Positions 50,869-60,673 of a stretch of DNA of 64,000 bases are shown here, piece after piece; the stretch's first letter is position 1, and the number at the start of each line of letters is the position of its first letter. A program made the position numbers and the translations under genes. Below the pieces are notes generated by a model. That model was not told the DNA's origin, did not search any database, and worked only from the letters and a program-made list of their open reading frames with translations. Source of the stretch: Sutcliffiella horikoshii (GTDB lineage Bacteria > Bacillota > Bacilli > Bacillales > Bacillaceae_I); assembly GCF_021991925.1 (NCBI RefSeq), contig NZ_RXZI01000004.1, positions 186,001 to 250,000 on the forward strand, given 5' to 3'.

Positions 50869-52110
50869 TTAACTATATTGTAAATGCAACGCATTATGGT
50901 AAACTTCCTTGCCTTTAAAATAAACCGCTTTTCTCTTTGGAAGCCTTGCGATCGCCTCAGCCGAACACGATGCATCCATCAGTACCAGGGACGCCTCATC
51001 TCCAACTTTTGGCCATTGCATTTCCTCACTTGTGGAAAGAGGCGTCCTGCCCCCGGTAGCCCACTTTAGGGAATAAGCTAACGTTTTCTCATCTATTCGC
51101 TTTGTTCTTTCACAGTAACGTTTCACCTTTTCCAAAACATCCCCGTTCCCAAATGGTCCCCATGAATCGAAGAAGCCGTCACATCCTAAATGGACAGGAA
51201 CGTTAAATTGATCAAGTAAATCTATTGGGGGAATGACACGATTGATTGGAATGGTTGACATGATGGCCACACCATTTTCCCCAAGATGCTCTGCCATTTC
51301 CCGTGCTTGTGTTTCAGGGACATCCCCTAGACTGAACGCATGGCTGACAGCTGCGCGGTTTTGCCAGTTTGCCTCTTCCACCATCTCGACTAATTTATCT
51401 ATTGTATAGAATCCGACGTGCCCATGGTCATGCAAGTGAATATCGATTTCTGCATTAAACTCTTTTGCCAGGTTCATTGTTTCATATAGTGATTTTTCAA
51501 TATTCTTATCAATGCCTGCTGGATCTAATCCACCTACAATCGTTGCTCCCGTTCGCATGGCCTCCTTCATTAGTGGAATGACCTCTTTATGCTCCAACAT
51601 CCCATGTTGCGGAAAGGCAACAATCTCATAGCTGAGGTAATCCTTATAGTCTTCTAGGGCTTCTTTTACCCCTTCCAAGTTTTTGAGACCAATATAAGGA
51701 TCGATATTTACATGTGTGCGTATATGTGTCGATCCTTTGCTCAGGATCATCTCTATCATTTTACTTGCACGCTGCTTGGTGGTTGGGGCAAGTTCCCCTA
51801 ATTCAAGGGCTTCATGATGAAGTCTTTCTTTCAGGCTCTTTACAGGGATTGGCGCCTTCCAATCAAGTGAAAGATATGTCTTATCCAGATGATTGTGCAT
51901 CTCCTTGAAAGAAGGAAGGGCTAGTAGTCCCGTTGCATCTTTTTTGACCTCACCACTTGGTATTTCAAAAGGCTGCTCTTGTATTTCCTTAAAGATACCT
52001 TCTTCGATTTTTAAGGAATATAAGGATGTCTCCGTTTTATGTGCTCCATTTTCTAAGATGCTAAAGCCTGTTTCCAATTTTACATTGACTAGCCAATAGG
52101 TCTCTTTCAT
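50869..52110 (-). CDS. Cytosine-deaminase-like amidohydrolase, paralog A
   Basis: 413-aa cytosolic amidohydrolase (COG0402 type). Compared with E. coli cytosine deaminase, His72 and His74 (MHNHLDKTY) match the first metal pair, Gln168 (IVAFPQHG) the substrate Gln, His225 (DIHLHDHG) a metal ligand, His257 (VSHAF) a further active-site His, and Asp311 (LGCDGFFDSW) the catalytic Asp. The catalytic Glu of E. coli CodA appears to be Asp228, and the His before the final Asp is Cys310. Substrate specificity is therefore probably not cytosine. It is 18 nt downstream of its paralog and co-transcribed with two binding proteins. Confidence 0.82.
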   Translation of the reverse strand: MKETYWLVNVKLETGFSILENGAHKTETSLYSLKIEEGIFKEIQEQPFEIPSGEVKKDATGLLALPSFKEMHNHLDKTYLSLDWKAPIPVKSLKERLHHEALELGELAPTTKQRASKMIEMILSKGSTHIRTHVNIDPYIGLKNLEGVKEALEDYKDYLSYEIVAFPQHGMLEHKEVIPLMKEAMRTGATIVGGLDPAGIDKNIEKSLYETMNLAKEFNAEIDIHLHDHGHVGFYTIDKLVEMVEEANWQNRAAVSHAFSLGDVPETQAREMAEHLGENGVAIMSTIPINRVIPPIDLLDQFNVPVHLGCDGFFDSWGPFGNGDVLEKVKRYCERTKRIDEKTLAYSLKWATGGRTPLSTSEEMQWPKVGDEASLVLMDASCSAEAIARLPKRKAVYFKGKEVYHNALHLQYS

Positions 52111-52127
52111 TTCCTATCCCTCCACCT

Positions 52128-53369
52128 TTATTTTGCTACTGATTGTTTTTCCATTTCCAACCTGTTCACTTCTTTGCCTTTATAGAAAAGGGCCTTGACA
52201 TCCGTACGCCTTGCAACCGCTTCTGCTGAACAACTTGCATCCACTAATATCATGGAAGCATCGTCTCCAATCTTTGGCCATTGTCTCTCACCTGTAGCAC
52301 TTAGTGAGTTGATTCCCCCAGTTCCATATTGAACCAAGGAGGATAGAGATTTTTCATCAACAAGTCTGAACCGTTCTGCTAGTACGCACATTTTTTCAAT
52401 GGTGTTGGCAGTACCAAAAGGTGACCAATGGTCCGTAATACTGTCATGCCCTAGAGAAACGATCAGCCCCATTTGAGTTAATAAGGGGATTGGAATGGTC
52501 GGACGGTTAATGGGAACAGTGGTGGTCACATCGATTTTGTTGTCTACTAACATCTTTACCGTTTCCTCAAGCTGGACGGTCTCCAAGTCCCCTAAAGCGA
52601 TGGCATGACTGATGGTCGTTCTGCCCTGAAGGCCGGCTTGTTTTGTATAATGAGCCATCCGCTCAAAAGTGAAAGCGCCAAGGCTGTTCGGATCATGAAT
52701 ATGAACATCTACTGATGAACCGGACTGCACTGCAATATCAAAGATGGTGTCGAGTGATTTTTCGATATTCCTGTCTATGGTCGCTGGGTCCACCCCACCG
52801 ACATGTGTAGCCCCCATTTCCATTGCTTCCTTGACTAAGGGTGCCACTTCACTTCTCAATAATCCGTGCTGAGGAAAGGCGACAATTTCAAATGTCATCA
52901 CATCTTTGTATTTATTTACAGCATTCAATGTGGCTTCTAAATTCTTCAATCCGATGGAAGGATCGACATTACAATGAGTTCGTATATGGGAATGGCCGTG
53001 CTTTAGGTATAATTCAATTACTTTCTCAGCTCTTTCCTGTGCTGTTGCCAATTGCTGTGGAAGTAGTTTTATTTCTTCTGCAATTCTTGTAAAAATACCG
53101 TTAGTTATTGGTGTGCAAGCTTTCCATGGACCTCCATAGTAAGTTTTATCGATATGGATATGCATTTCTTTTAAAGAAGGAAGCAGCAGGAATCCTTTCG
53201 CGTCCTTTTCAGGAAGATTATCCCTGGGCTGCTCCTTGGATAGTGCAGCAATTTTCCCTTCTACTACTTTTAAGTGAACTATTTCAGTCAATGTTTTCAT
53301 GCGATTATCCCCTTGTTCAAACCCCACTTCTATTCGCACATTTTTCAGCCAATAACTGTTTCTATTCAT
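52128..53369 (-). CDS. Cytosine-deaminase-like amidohydrolase, paralog B
   Basis: 413-aa paralog of the downstream enzyme, identical in length. Metal and active-site residues are His70/His72 (MHIHIDKTY), Gln167 (IVAFPQHG), His223 (DVHIHDPN), His255 (ISHAI) and His308-Asp309 (SLGHDSITD). As in paralog A, Asp226 occupies the position of the CodA catalytic Glu. It probably hydrolyses a C-N bond in a compound imported by the adjacent ABC system; candidates are cyclic amides or N-heterocycles, but the substrate cannot be read. AGGAGG lies 6 nt before the ATG. Confidence 0.82.
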   Translation of the reverse strand: MNRNSYWLKNVRIEVGFEQGDNRMKTLTEIVHLKVVEGKIAALSKEQPRDNLPEKDAKGFLLLPSLKEMHIHIDKTYYGGPWKACTPITNGIFTRIAEEIKLLPQQLATAQERAEKVIELYLKHGHSHIRTHCNVDPSIGLKNLEATLNAVNKYKDVMTFEIVAFPQHGLLRSEVAPLVKEAMEMGATHVGGVDPATIDRNIEKSLDTIFDIAVQSGSSVDVHIHDPNSLGAFTFERMAHYTKQAGLQGRTTISHAIALGDLETVQLEETVKMLVDNKIDVTTTVPINRPTIPIPLLTQMGLIVSLGHDSITDHWSPFGTANTIEKMCVLAERFRLVDEKSLSSLVQYGTGGINSLSATGERQWPKIGDDASMILVDASCSAEAVARRTDVKALFYKGKEVNRLEMEKQSVAK

Positions 53370-53388
53370 CTCTTTTCCTCCTAATTGG

Positions 53389-53409
53389 AGGGCCTAGTTT
53401 CTAGGCCCT
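53389..53409 (-). other. Intercistronic hairpin after a binding-protein gene
   Basis: AGGGCCTAG TTT CTAGGCCCT, perfect 9-bp stem between a binding-protein stop and the amidohydrolase ribosome site, without a T run. It is comparable to the hairpin at 39977 and probably adjusts relative expression. Confidence 0.65.
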
Positions 53410-53419
53410 AACCATGTCA

Positions 53420-54943
53420 TTATTTTATAGTGATTTCATTGAGAAGGATGTAGTTCACAGGGCTGATGACAAGTCCCTCTACATCTTTATGGTAGACAGC
53501 TAGATGTTCGTAGTATCGGAGCGGGATCATAGCTGCATCTTCCATTTCCAGTTCCATTGCCTGTTCATAAAGGCTTCTTCTAGTTTCTTCATCTATTTCT
53601 TGTCTTGCGTCCTCTATGATTCGATCAACTTCAGGGTTATGGTAATAGGTATGGTTACCTGCTCCCCCATGCGAAGAGGAGTGGAATACATTATATTGAT
53701 TGTAATCTCCGTCTCCCGTAGCATTTCCCCATCCACCGACAAACATTTCGTGTTCGCCATTATTTAGTGCTTCTATATACGCACCCCATTCTAGTACTTC
53801 CACTTCCGCATTGATTCCTATTTTCTTCAGTTGAGATTGTACGACTTCTGCTACATTTATTCGCTCTTTGCGATCATTGGTGGTAATGGTGACCTTCAGC
53901 CCTTCTAATCCAGCCTCTTGCAATAAAGCTTTGGCATTCTCTAAATCATAGTCATAAGGTTTAACGTCAGCACTGTATCCAAATACCTTCGGACTCATGG
54001 GAGAATTGGCAAGCATTCCAGAGTTCTGGAAGACACCTTCTAGAACTGCCTTTCTATCAATAGCCTGCGTTATCGCTTTTCGAACCTCCAATTGATCAAA
54101 CGGTGCTTTTTGAACATTAAAGCCAAGAAACTCTATTCCCAACCCATCTGCCCGGTACAGATTCAGTGTCTCCGAAGCTTCGATTCTATCAATCTCTGTA
54201 ATGGGAACCTGATCATTAACATGCGCTTCCCCTGTTTCAATCATGGCAAGCCTAGTGGTATCTTCAGGCACTACTTTAAACACAACCTGATTTATCTTTG
54301 GCTTATCTCCCCAGTATTCCTCATTTTTCTTTAAGGATATTTCCTGTCCTGCCTTCCAATAGTCAAAGACGAAGGGCCCTGTGCCTACCGGATGTTCCCA
54401 AAGTTTCTTCGGATTCTCAGAGAGCGCTTTTGGACTGATGATACTTCCCTCATTCGCACTTAGTATGGACAACAGCGGGGCATAGGCTGCTGATAGATGA
54501 AAACGAACTGTATATTCATCGATAATCTCTATGTCATCAATCATTCCTAGTTTTTCAGCTTGCGGGGATGCTGTTTCAGGATCAAGCAATCTATCAAATG
54601 TTGCCTCTACAGCCTCGGCATTGAATATCGTCCCATCATGGAAATAAACGTTTTCCCTTAAAATAAACTCCCATGTGACATCATCAATTTGTTCCCATTC
54701 TTTGGCCAACCCTGGCTGGGGCTTCATGTCCAAGTCTGGCACTACAAGCGTTTCATATACCTTTTGATAAAGGATATTAGCACTTGAAATATCTGTAATG
54801 AAGTGTGGATCAAGCTTGGTGGCATCCGATAAACGGACGACCGTCAGTTTCTCCTTTCCGGAAGTCTCCATTTGACTGCTTGAAGTGGAACAACCACTGA
54901 TGATTAATAGTAATGTTAGTATTAATAAGATGGTCGATTTCAT
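53420..54943 (-). CDS. Solute-binding lipoprotein, family 5 (system 3, protein 2)
   Basis: 507-aa lipoprotein: lipobox IISGCSTS, then VVRLSDATKLDPHFITDISSA, VYFHDGTIFNAEAVEAT, HPVGTGPFVFDYWKAGQ and VRKAITQAIDRKAVLEG. It is strongly similar along its whole length to the product of the gene 13 nt upstream, so the two arose by tandem duplication. AGGGGGAAAGAC precedes the ATG. It delivers substrate to the permeases encoded divergently at 56719-58552. Two binding proteins with one transporter suggest two related ligands. Confidence 0.92.
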   Translation of the reverse strand: MKSTILLILTLLLIISGCSTSSSQMETSGKEKLTVVRLSDATKLDPHFITDISSANILYQKVYETLVVPDLDMKPQPGLAKEWEQIDDVTWEFILRENVYFHDGTIFNAEAVEATFDRLLDPETASPQAEKLGMIDDIEIIDEYTVRFHLSAAYAPLLSILSANEGSIISPKALSENPKKLWEHPVGTGPFVFDYWKAGQEISLKKNEEYWGDKPKINQVVFKVVPEDTTRLAMIETGEAHVNDQVPITEIDRIEASETLNLYRADGLGIEFLGFNVQKAPFDQLEVRKAITQAIDRKAVLEGVFQNSGMLANSPMSPKVFGYSADVKPYDYDLENAKALLQEAGLEGLKVTITTNDRKERINVAEVVQSQLKKIGINAEVEVLEWGAYIEALNNGEHEMFVGGWGNATGDGDYNQYNVFHSSSHGGAGNHTYYHNPEVDRIIEDARQEIDEETRRSLYEQAMELEMEDAAMIPLRYYEHLAVYHKDVEGLVISPVNYILLNEITIK

Positions 54944-54956
54944 GTCTTTCCCCCTT

Positions 54957-56531
54957 CTATTTAATGGTGACGTCGTTTAGCATAATGTAATTAGAGGCAT
55001 TTAACCAAATTCCTTCCACCCCTTTTGTATAGACAGCCAAATGTTCATAGTTTCTTATCGGGACGTACACGGCATCATCCATTTGGATCTGCATCGCTTT
55101 CTCATATAGTTCTTTACGTTTTTCCTGATCCATTTCTTCCCTGGCTTTTTCAATAATAGTATCCACTTCATCATTGCTGTAATAAAAATGATTGCCTGGT
55201 GGTCCTTGTGATGCTGTATGGAAAAGATTGTATTGGTTATAATCTCCATCACCTGTTGCATTACCCCATCCACCAATAAACAAGTCATGGTCACCTTTAT
55301 CGATCATTTCTAAATATGCCCCATATTCCAACACTTGAATAGAAACATCCACTCCTATCCCTTTTAATTGGGACTGTATCACTTCTGCCATATTGATGCG
55401 CTCTTTCCTATCGCTAGTAAGCAGATTCAGTGATAAACCTTCCTTATAGCCTGCTTCTTTCAATAATGTTTTTGCTTTGTTTATGTCGTATTCATATGCC
55501 TGGATGTTTTCGCTGTAACCAAATACTTTTGGACTCATGGCTGAATTTGCTAACGTGCCAACATTGTTATAAACACCTTTTAGAATAGCTTCTCTTTCAA
55601 TAGCGTGACTGATCGCTTTTCGGACACGCACATCATTCACTGCCTTACTTTCTACATTGAAGCCTATATATTCCACTCCAAGTCCCTCTGTACGGTATAA
55701 GCTCATAGAATTCGAATTCTCAATTCGATCTAGTTCTGTTACCGGAACCTGATCAGAAACATGAGCTTCTCCGGTTTCAATTAAAGCAAGCCTTGTTGCA
55801 TCTTCTGGTACTACTTTAAAAACTACTTCATCCAGATTGGGCTCTTGCCCCCAATATGACAGATTCTTAACTAATGTTATATCCTGACCTGTATTCCAAG
55901 ATTCAAAAATAAATGGACCTGTTCCTACTGGATGTTGGGATAATGATTCCTCATTCTCTTTAATCGCTTTAGGGGAGATGATGCTGCCCTCATTACTAGC
56001 AAGGATGGATAGCAACGGCGCATATGGATAATCAAGATGCATACGCACGGTATACTCGTCCATTACTTCAATCTCCTTAATCATCGATAATTTTTCACGT
56101 TGAGGTGAACCTGTTTCTGGATCTAAAACACGCTCGAATGTTACTTTCACCGCCTCTGCGTTAAAAGGAGTCCCATCATGAAAACTCACTCCTTCTTTTA
56201 ATGAAAACTCCCATGTTACCTCATCAAGTTGTTTCCATTCTGTAGCAAGCAATGGTTCTATCTCCATATCCTTATTCGGCACTACCAGCGTTTCATATAC
56301 TTTTTGATAGATGATATTTGCAGAAGGTATGTCTGTTATAAAGTGTGGATCTAACCTGGTGGCATCCGAAAGACGCGCGATAATTAAGCTTCCCCCCTTT
56401 TCTTCGGACCGGGCATCGTTCTCAGAGCCATTGGAACTGTTCGAAGACGTTGAACAAGCACCTATAACTGATACCATAAAGGCCAATACGAAAAACATGA
56501 TTAAATTTCTTAACATTCTGTTCTTCTCCAT
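54957..56531 (-). CDS. Solute-binding lipoprotein, family 5 (system 3, protein 1)
   Basis: 524-aa paralog of the downstream protein. The lipobox is VIGACSTS after a hydrophobic signal. Shared landmarks are IARLSDATRLDPHFITDIPSA, VSFHDGTPFNAEAVKVT and HPVGTGPFIFESWNTGQ. The ATG at 56531 lies 6 nt after GGAGGGGGAG; the longer frame to 56573 begins upstream of that site and is rejected. It is the first gene of the leftward operon binding protein - binding protein - amidohydrolase B - amidohydrolase A. Confidence 0.92.
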   Translation of the reverse strand: MEKNRMLRNLIMFFVLAFMVSVIGACSTSSNSSNGSENDARSEEKGGSLIIARLSDATRLDPHFITDIPSANIIYQKVYETLVVPNKDMEIEPLLATEWKQLDEVTWEFSLKEGVSFHDGTPFNAEAVKVTFERVLDPETGSPQREKLSMIKEIEVMDEYTVRMHLDYPYAPLLSILASNEGSIISPKAIKENEESLSQHPVGTGPFIFESWNTGQDITLVKNLSYWGQEPNLDEVVFKVVPEDATRLALIETGEAHVSDQVPVTELDRIENSNSMSLYRTEGLGVEYIGFNVESKAVNDVRVRKAISHAIEREAILKGVYNNVGTLANSAMSPKVFGYSENIQAYEYDINKAKTLLKEAGYKEGLSLNLLTSDRKERINMAEVIQSQLKGIGVDVSIQVLEYGAYLEMIDKGDHDLFIGGWGNATGDGDYNQYNLFHTASQGPPGNHFYYSNDEVDTIIEKAREEMDQEKRKELYEKAMQIQMDDAVYVPIRNYEHLAVYTKGVEGIWLNASNYIMLNDVTIK

Positions 56532-56718
56532 TTCAATCTCCCCCTCCATTGGAATCTCTTGAATTTCGTGCATAGTTGCATTATAAAAAAAAGATTCACC
56601 ATTTATTTTCAGAATATTTACATGTTTTTAAAATATTTTGACACCTTATCTTAAAATTATTTACTTTGGTTGAGATTTTGATAATTTTAAACACAACACA
56701 TGTAAGGGAGGACATTCA

Positions 56719-57615
56719 ATGGAAGTTCAAGTAAATACGGAAGAAACAATTATTGCAGAGGAAACAAGTAATCCTCGATTAGAAAAATGGAAGGAAATCA
56801 TTTATAAACTTTCAAGAAACAAAGCAGCAGTGGCAGGTGGAATCATCATTATATTTTATTTGACAGTCGCTACATTCGCACCTTGGTTGGCACCTTATGA
56901 TCCATATGAAATCAACTTAGACAATCGCATGCAGTCCCCCTCCATAGACCATTGGATGGGAACGGACGATAAAGGAAGGGATATACTGAGCAGAATTATT
57001 TATGGTTCCCGCTTATCAATGGGTGTCGGCTTTGCCTCTGTACTGTTCGGGGCGGTGTTTGGAATTGTGCTTGGATTAGTTGCCGGTTACTACGGCAGGT
57101 GGGTTGACTCCATTGTAATGAGAATCATTGATGTGATGCTTGCTTTTCCTGGTATTCTATTGGCTTTGGCTATTATCAGCGCATTAGGCCCCAGTTTAAT
57201 AAACGTGACCATTGCAGTGGGGGTATTTTCTGTTCCATTATTTGCCCGCATAGTAAGGGGCTCTACATTGGAAGTCAAAAAGCTAGAGTATATTGATGCG
57301 ATCCGTTCGTTGGGAGCAAGGGATATAACGATCATTTTCATTCATATACTCCCGAATATTCTCTCCCCAATCATCGTACAGGGTTCGTTAAGATTGGCAA
57401 CGGCCATTTTATCAGCAGCAGGGTTGTCCTTTTTAGGGCTTGGAGCCCAGCCACCTTCGCCTGAATGGGGAACCATGCTTAGCAGTGGAAGGGATTTCTT
57501 ATTTAGCGCACCTTATATGGCCCTATTTCCGGGACTTGCCATTTCAATACTGGTTTTAGGCTTTAATATTTTCGGAGATGGCCTTCGCGATGCTTTAGAC
57601 CCAAGAATGAAATAA
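56719..57615 (+). CDS. Oligopeptide-type ABC permease (OppC type), system 3
   Basis: 298-aa permease that starts the rightward operon. Features are a cytoplasmic N-terminal tail, TM1, GTDDKGRDILSRIIYGSRLSMG, AGYYGRWVDSIVMR, the coupling loop DAIRSLGARDITIIFIHILPN and SFLGLGAQPPSPEWG. It is highly similar to the system 2 permease at 45581. TAAGGGAGG precedes the ATG. The A/T-rich gap 56574-56718 must hold the divergent promoters; a TTGACA at 56639 is visible, but its -10 is weak. Confidence 0.93.
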   Translation: MEVQVNTEETIIAEETSNPRLEKWKEIIYKLSRNKAAVAGGIIIIFYLTVATFAPWLAPYDPYEINLDNRMQSPSIDHWMGTDDKGRDILSRIIYGSRLSMGVGFASVLFGAVFGIVLGLVAGYYGRWVDSIVMRIIDVMLAFPGILLALAIISALGPSLINVTIAVGVFSVPLFARIVRGSTLEVKKLEYIDAIRSLGARDITIIFIHILPNILSPIIVQGSLRLATAILSAAGLSFLGLGAQPPSPEWGTMLSSGRDFLFSAPYMALFPGLAISILVLGFNIFGDGLRDALDPRMK

Positions 57616-57631
57616 AAAAGGAGGTAACAGG

Positions 57632-58552
57632 ATGATTTCTTTTTTAATAAAACGATTAGTTCAAATGATTCCCGTATTAATAGGCGTAACTTTGGTTGTC
57701 TTTTTAATCATGCAAATGGTCCCTGGAGATCCAGCTGTTCTCTTGGCAGGGGAAGGAGCTTCAAAAGAAACAATAGAAGAGATAAGGACTCAACTGGGGT
57801 TAAATCAACCGCTATATATCCAGTACTTTGATTACTTAACGAACATTTTCAAGGGGGATCTTGGAGTATCCATTAAAAATAATAAACCTGTCCTTGATGA
57901 AATCATGGTACGACTCCCTATTACGATGGAACTAGCTCTTTTCAGTATCCTCATAACGATCGTATTAGGTATGGCAGCGGGTATCATTTCTGCCATCAGG
58001 CCTTATTCCGTCTCTGATTTGTCCGTCATGTTGATTGCCCTCATCGGGATCTCCATACCAAGTTTTTGGTTTGGCCTTATGCTCATGTATATATTCTCCG
58101 TCAAACTTCAAATCCTGCCGGTAGCTGGATGGGATAGTTGGCAGCACATTATCCTCCCAGCCCTCACACTTGGTGCTGGAGGTGCTGCAATAGTTGCGAG
58201 GATGACCAGATCAAGTATGCTCGAGGTCATCCGGCAGGATTACATTAGAACTGCGCGTGCAAAAGGACTTAGGGAACAAATTATCATTTCTAAACACGCT
58301 TTGCGAAATGCTTTAATTCCTGTCATCACCGTAGTAGGACTTCAATTTGGAGCATTGCTTGGCGGTACTGTCCTTACAGAATCTATTTTTGCCATCAACG
58401 GATTGGGAAGATTGATTGTTGAATCTATCAGAATGCGAGATTTGCCAATGGTACAAGGTGGCGTACTTGTTGCGTCCCTTATCTTCGTACTTGTTAATCT
58501 ATTGGTCGATTTACTATATCGCATCTTTAATAAACGAATTGAATTAAATTAA
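57632..58552 (+). CDS. Oligopeptide-type ABC permease (OppB type), system 3
   Basis: 306-aa permease: MQMVPGDPAVLLAGEG, FWFGLMLMYIFSVKLQILPVAGW, and the coupling loop [29 protein letters not shown]. It starts 16 nt after the OppC-type gene with AGGAGG at the start codon. It is close to the system 2 OppB-type protein, which supports duplication of a whole transporter within this region. Confidence 0.93.
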   Translation: MISFLIKRLVQMIPVLIGVTLVVFLIMQMVPGDPAVLLAGEGASKETIEEIRTQLGLNQPLYIQYFDYLTNIFKGDLGVSIKNNKPVLDEIMVRLPITMELALFSILITIVLGMAAGIISAIRPYSVSDLSVMLIALIGISIPSFWFGLMLMYIFSVKLQILPVAGWDSWQHIILPALTLGAGGAAIVARMTRSSMLEVIRQDYIRTARAKGLREQIIISKHALRNALIPVITVVGLQFGALLGGTVLTESIFAINGLGRLIVESIRMRDLPMVQGGVLVASLIFVLVNLLVDLLYRIFNKRIELN

Positions 58553-58567
58553 AAGGAGTGAAATGAG

Positions 58568-59563
58568 ATGAATGAAAAACTACTAGAAGTAAAAGGGCTA
58601 AAAACTCATTTTTTCTCAAATAAAGGAACTAGTAAAGCGGTAGATGGGGTAAATCTCGTATTACACAAAGGGGAGACCTTGGGAATTGTCGGGGAATCGG
58701 GTTGCGGGAAAAGTATTACTTCCCTTTCTATTCTGAGGCTGATTCCCTCCCCTCCAGGAAAAATAGTGGAGGGCTCTATACTATATAAAGGTCAGGACCT
58801 TGTGAAGATGTCTGAAAATCAACTGAGGAAAATACGCGGCAATGACATCTCCATGATTTTTCAGGAGCCGATGACCTCTCTTAATCCAGTTATCAGCGTT
58901 GGTGAACAAATAGCTGAAGGCATTAGACTCCATGAAAAACTCAGTAAAAAGGATGCCTGGGAAAAAGCGGTGGAGATGCTTCGTCTTGTGGGTATTCCTT
59001 CTCCTGAGAAACGTGCAAAGCAAGAGCCATTTCAATTGAGTGGTGGTATGAGGCAGCGAGTGATGATCGCCATGGCACTTGCCTGTTCTCCTGAAGTTCT
59101 CATCGCCGATGAACCAACCACTGCATTGGATGTAACCATTCAAGCACAAATCCTCAAATTAATAAAGGAATTGCAAGTAAAGCTTGGAATGGGAGTCATG
59201 ATGATAACCCATGACCTTGGTGTAGTAGCAGAAACCTGCGATACAGTAGTCGTTATGTATGCAGGAAATGTTGTAGAATATGCTTCTAAAGAAGAGCTTT
59301 TTAGAAATCCGAAACACCCATATACCCAAGGTCTATTGGCTTCTTTGCCAAAAATAAACGAAGATCATGAATATTTACCAACGATTAACGGTAACGTTCC
59401 AAGTCCCTTTTCACAGGTCCAAGGTTGTCGGTTTGCCAACCGCTGCCCTCACGCAATAGCACTATGCACCACAAAAGCACCAGAACTTACCCTCACACAA
59501 GGAGGGGAAGGGCAAGTTCGCTGTTGGATGTACTCAAAGGAGTGGAAAAAATCAGTTGTATAA
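58568..59563 (+). CDS. Oligopeptide-type ABC ATPase (OppD type), system 3
   Basis: 331-aa ATPase: Walker [10 protein letters not shown], signature [14 protein letters not shown], Walker [14 protein letters not shown]-terminal [22 protein letters not shown] precedes the ATG, 15 nt after the permease stop. It works with the OppF-type protein encoded next. Confidence 0.93.
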   Translation: MNEKLLEVKGLKTHFFSNKGTSKAVDGVNLVLHKGETLGIVGESGCGKSITSLSILRLIPSPPGKIVEGSILYKGQDLVKMSENQLRKIRGNDISMIFQEPMTSLNPVISVGEQIAEGIRLHEKLSKKDAWEKAVEMLRLVGIPSPEKRAKQEPFQLSGGMRQRVMIAMALACSPEVLIADEPTTALDVTIQAQILKLIKELQVKLGMGVMMITHDLGVVAETCDTVVVMYAGNVVEYASKEELFRNPKHPYTQGLLASLPKINEDHEYLPTINGNVPSPFSQVQGCRFANRCPHAIALCTTKAPELTLTQGGEGQVRCWMYSKEWKKSVV

Positions 59564-59576
59564 GAAAGGGGACAGC

Positions 59577-60572
59577 ATGATGGAGCTAGTCGCAAAAAAG
59601 GAAACAAAACGTGTACTTTTATCTGTTAAAAACCTCAAGCAATATTTTCCCATAAAAAAAGAATCGCTTTTCAAACCAAAATCATTTGTCAAAGCAGTGG
59701 ACGATATTTCCTTTGAACTGATGGAAGGGGAAACATTAAGCATCGTCGGGGAATCAGGTTGTGGAAAATCGACAACGGGACGATCCATCCTCCGCCTAGA
59801 ACAGCCGACTGAAGGAGAAATCGTGTTCAATGATAAAGACCTTGTTCGAATATCGAATGCAGAAATGAGAAAGGTGCGTGCAGATCTACAAGTAATCTTC
59901 CAAGATCCATTTGCTTCACTTAATCCAAGAAGAACCATCAAACAAACATTGAATGAAGCCATGGCCATCCAGCAGGTAATCCCAAAGCCGAAGAGAATGG
60001 AGCGGATGCTTGAGTTACTCGAGTGTGTAGGCTTGCCAGCAGAGGCATTGAATCGATATCCACATGAATTCAGCGGTGGACAGCGGCAACGTATCGGCAT
60101 CGCCCGTGCCTTAGCAGTAAATCCAAAATTAATCATTTGTGATGAAGCCGTTTCTGCACTTGATGTCTCCATTCAAGCGCAAATCCTTAACCTACTAAAG
60201 GATCTACAAAAAGACTTTGGATTGACTTACTTGTTCATTTCACATGACCTTAGTGTCGTTCGGCATATTTCTGATAGGGTCATGGTCATGTACCTGGGGA
60301 AAATTGTGGAGATAGCCGACAAGAAAAGTATTTTTGAAAGGCCACAGCACCCCTATACTCAAGCACTTCTCTCGGCTATTCCTACAACCGATTTAGATGT
60401 GACAAAAGAAAAGATTGTACTTAAAGGAGATGTTCCTTCCCCCATCGATCCACCAGCGGGATGCAGATTCCATTCTCGATGCCCATTGGCAAATGAATTT
60501 TGTAAAAAGGTTGAGCCGCCATTAAAGGAATGGAACAGCCAACATTATGTAAGCTGTCATCTTGTCAAATAA
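59577..60572 (+). CDS. Oligopeptide-type ABC ATPase (OppF type), system 3
   Basis: 331-aa ATPase: Walker [10 protein letters not shown], signature [10 protein letters not shown], Walker [14 protein letters not shown]-terminal [20 protein letters not shown]. The tandem ATG ATG at 59577 follows AAAGGGG; the seven-codon-longer frame is not supported. A hairpin follows the stop region, and the two-component genes start 100 nt further on. Confidence 0.93.
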   Translation: MMELVAKKETKRVLLSVKNLKQYFPIKKESLFKPKSFVKAVDDISFELMEGETLSIVGESGCGKSTTGRSILRLEQPTEGEIVFNDKDLVRISNAEMRKVRADLQVIFQDPFASLNPRRTIKQTLNEAMAIQQVIPKPKRMERMLELLECVGLPAEALNRYPHEFSGGQRQRIGIARALAVNPKLIICDEAVSALDVSIQAQILNLLKDLQKDFGLTYLFISHDLSVVRHISDRVMVMYLGKIVEIADKKSIFERPQHPYTQALLSAIPTTDLDVTKEKIVLKGDVPSPIDPPAGCRFHSRCPLANEFCKKVEPPLKEWNSQHYVSCHLVK

Positions 60573-60625
60573 TAACCATTTACAATTGCATGATTTGAAT
60601 TACAATAATAGAAAGAATGAAATAG

Positions 60626-60650
60626 CGGAGGTTTTCACACCTCCCCTTTT
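60626..60650 (+). terminator. Terminator between ABC and two-component genes
   Basis: GGAGGT TTTCAC ACCTCC followed by CCTTTT. The stem is short, so partial read-through into the sensor kinase is likely. Confidence 0.55.
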
Positions 60651-60673
60651 CCGTTTCACGAGGAGGTTCTTCC

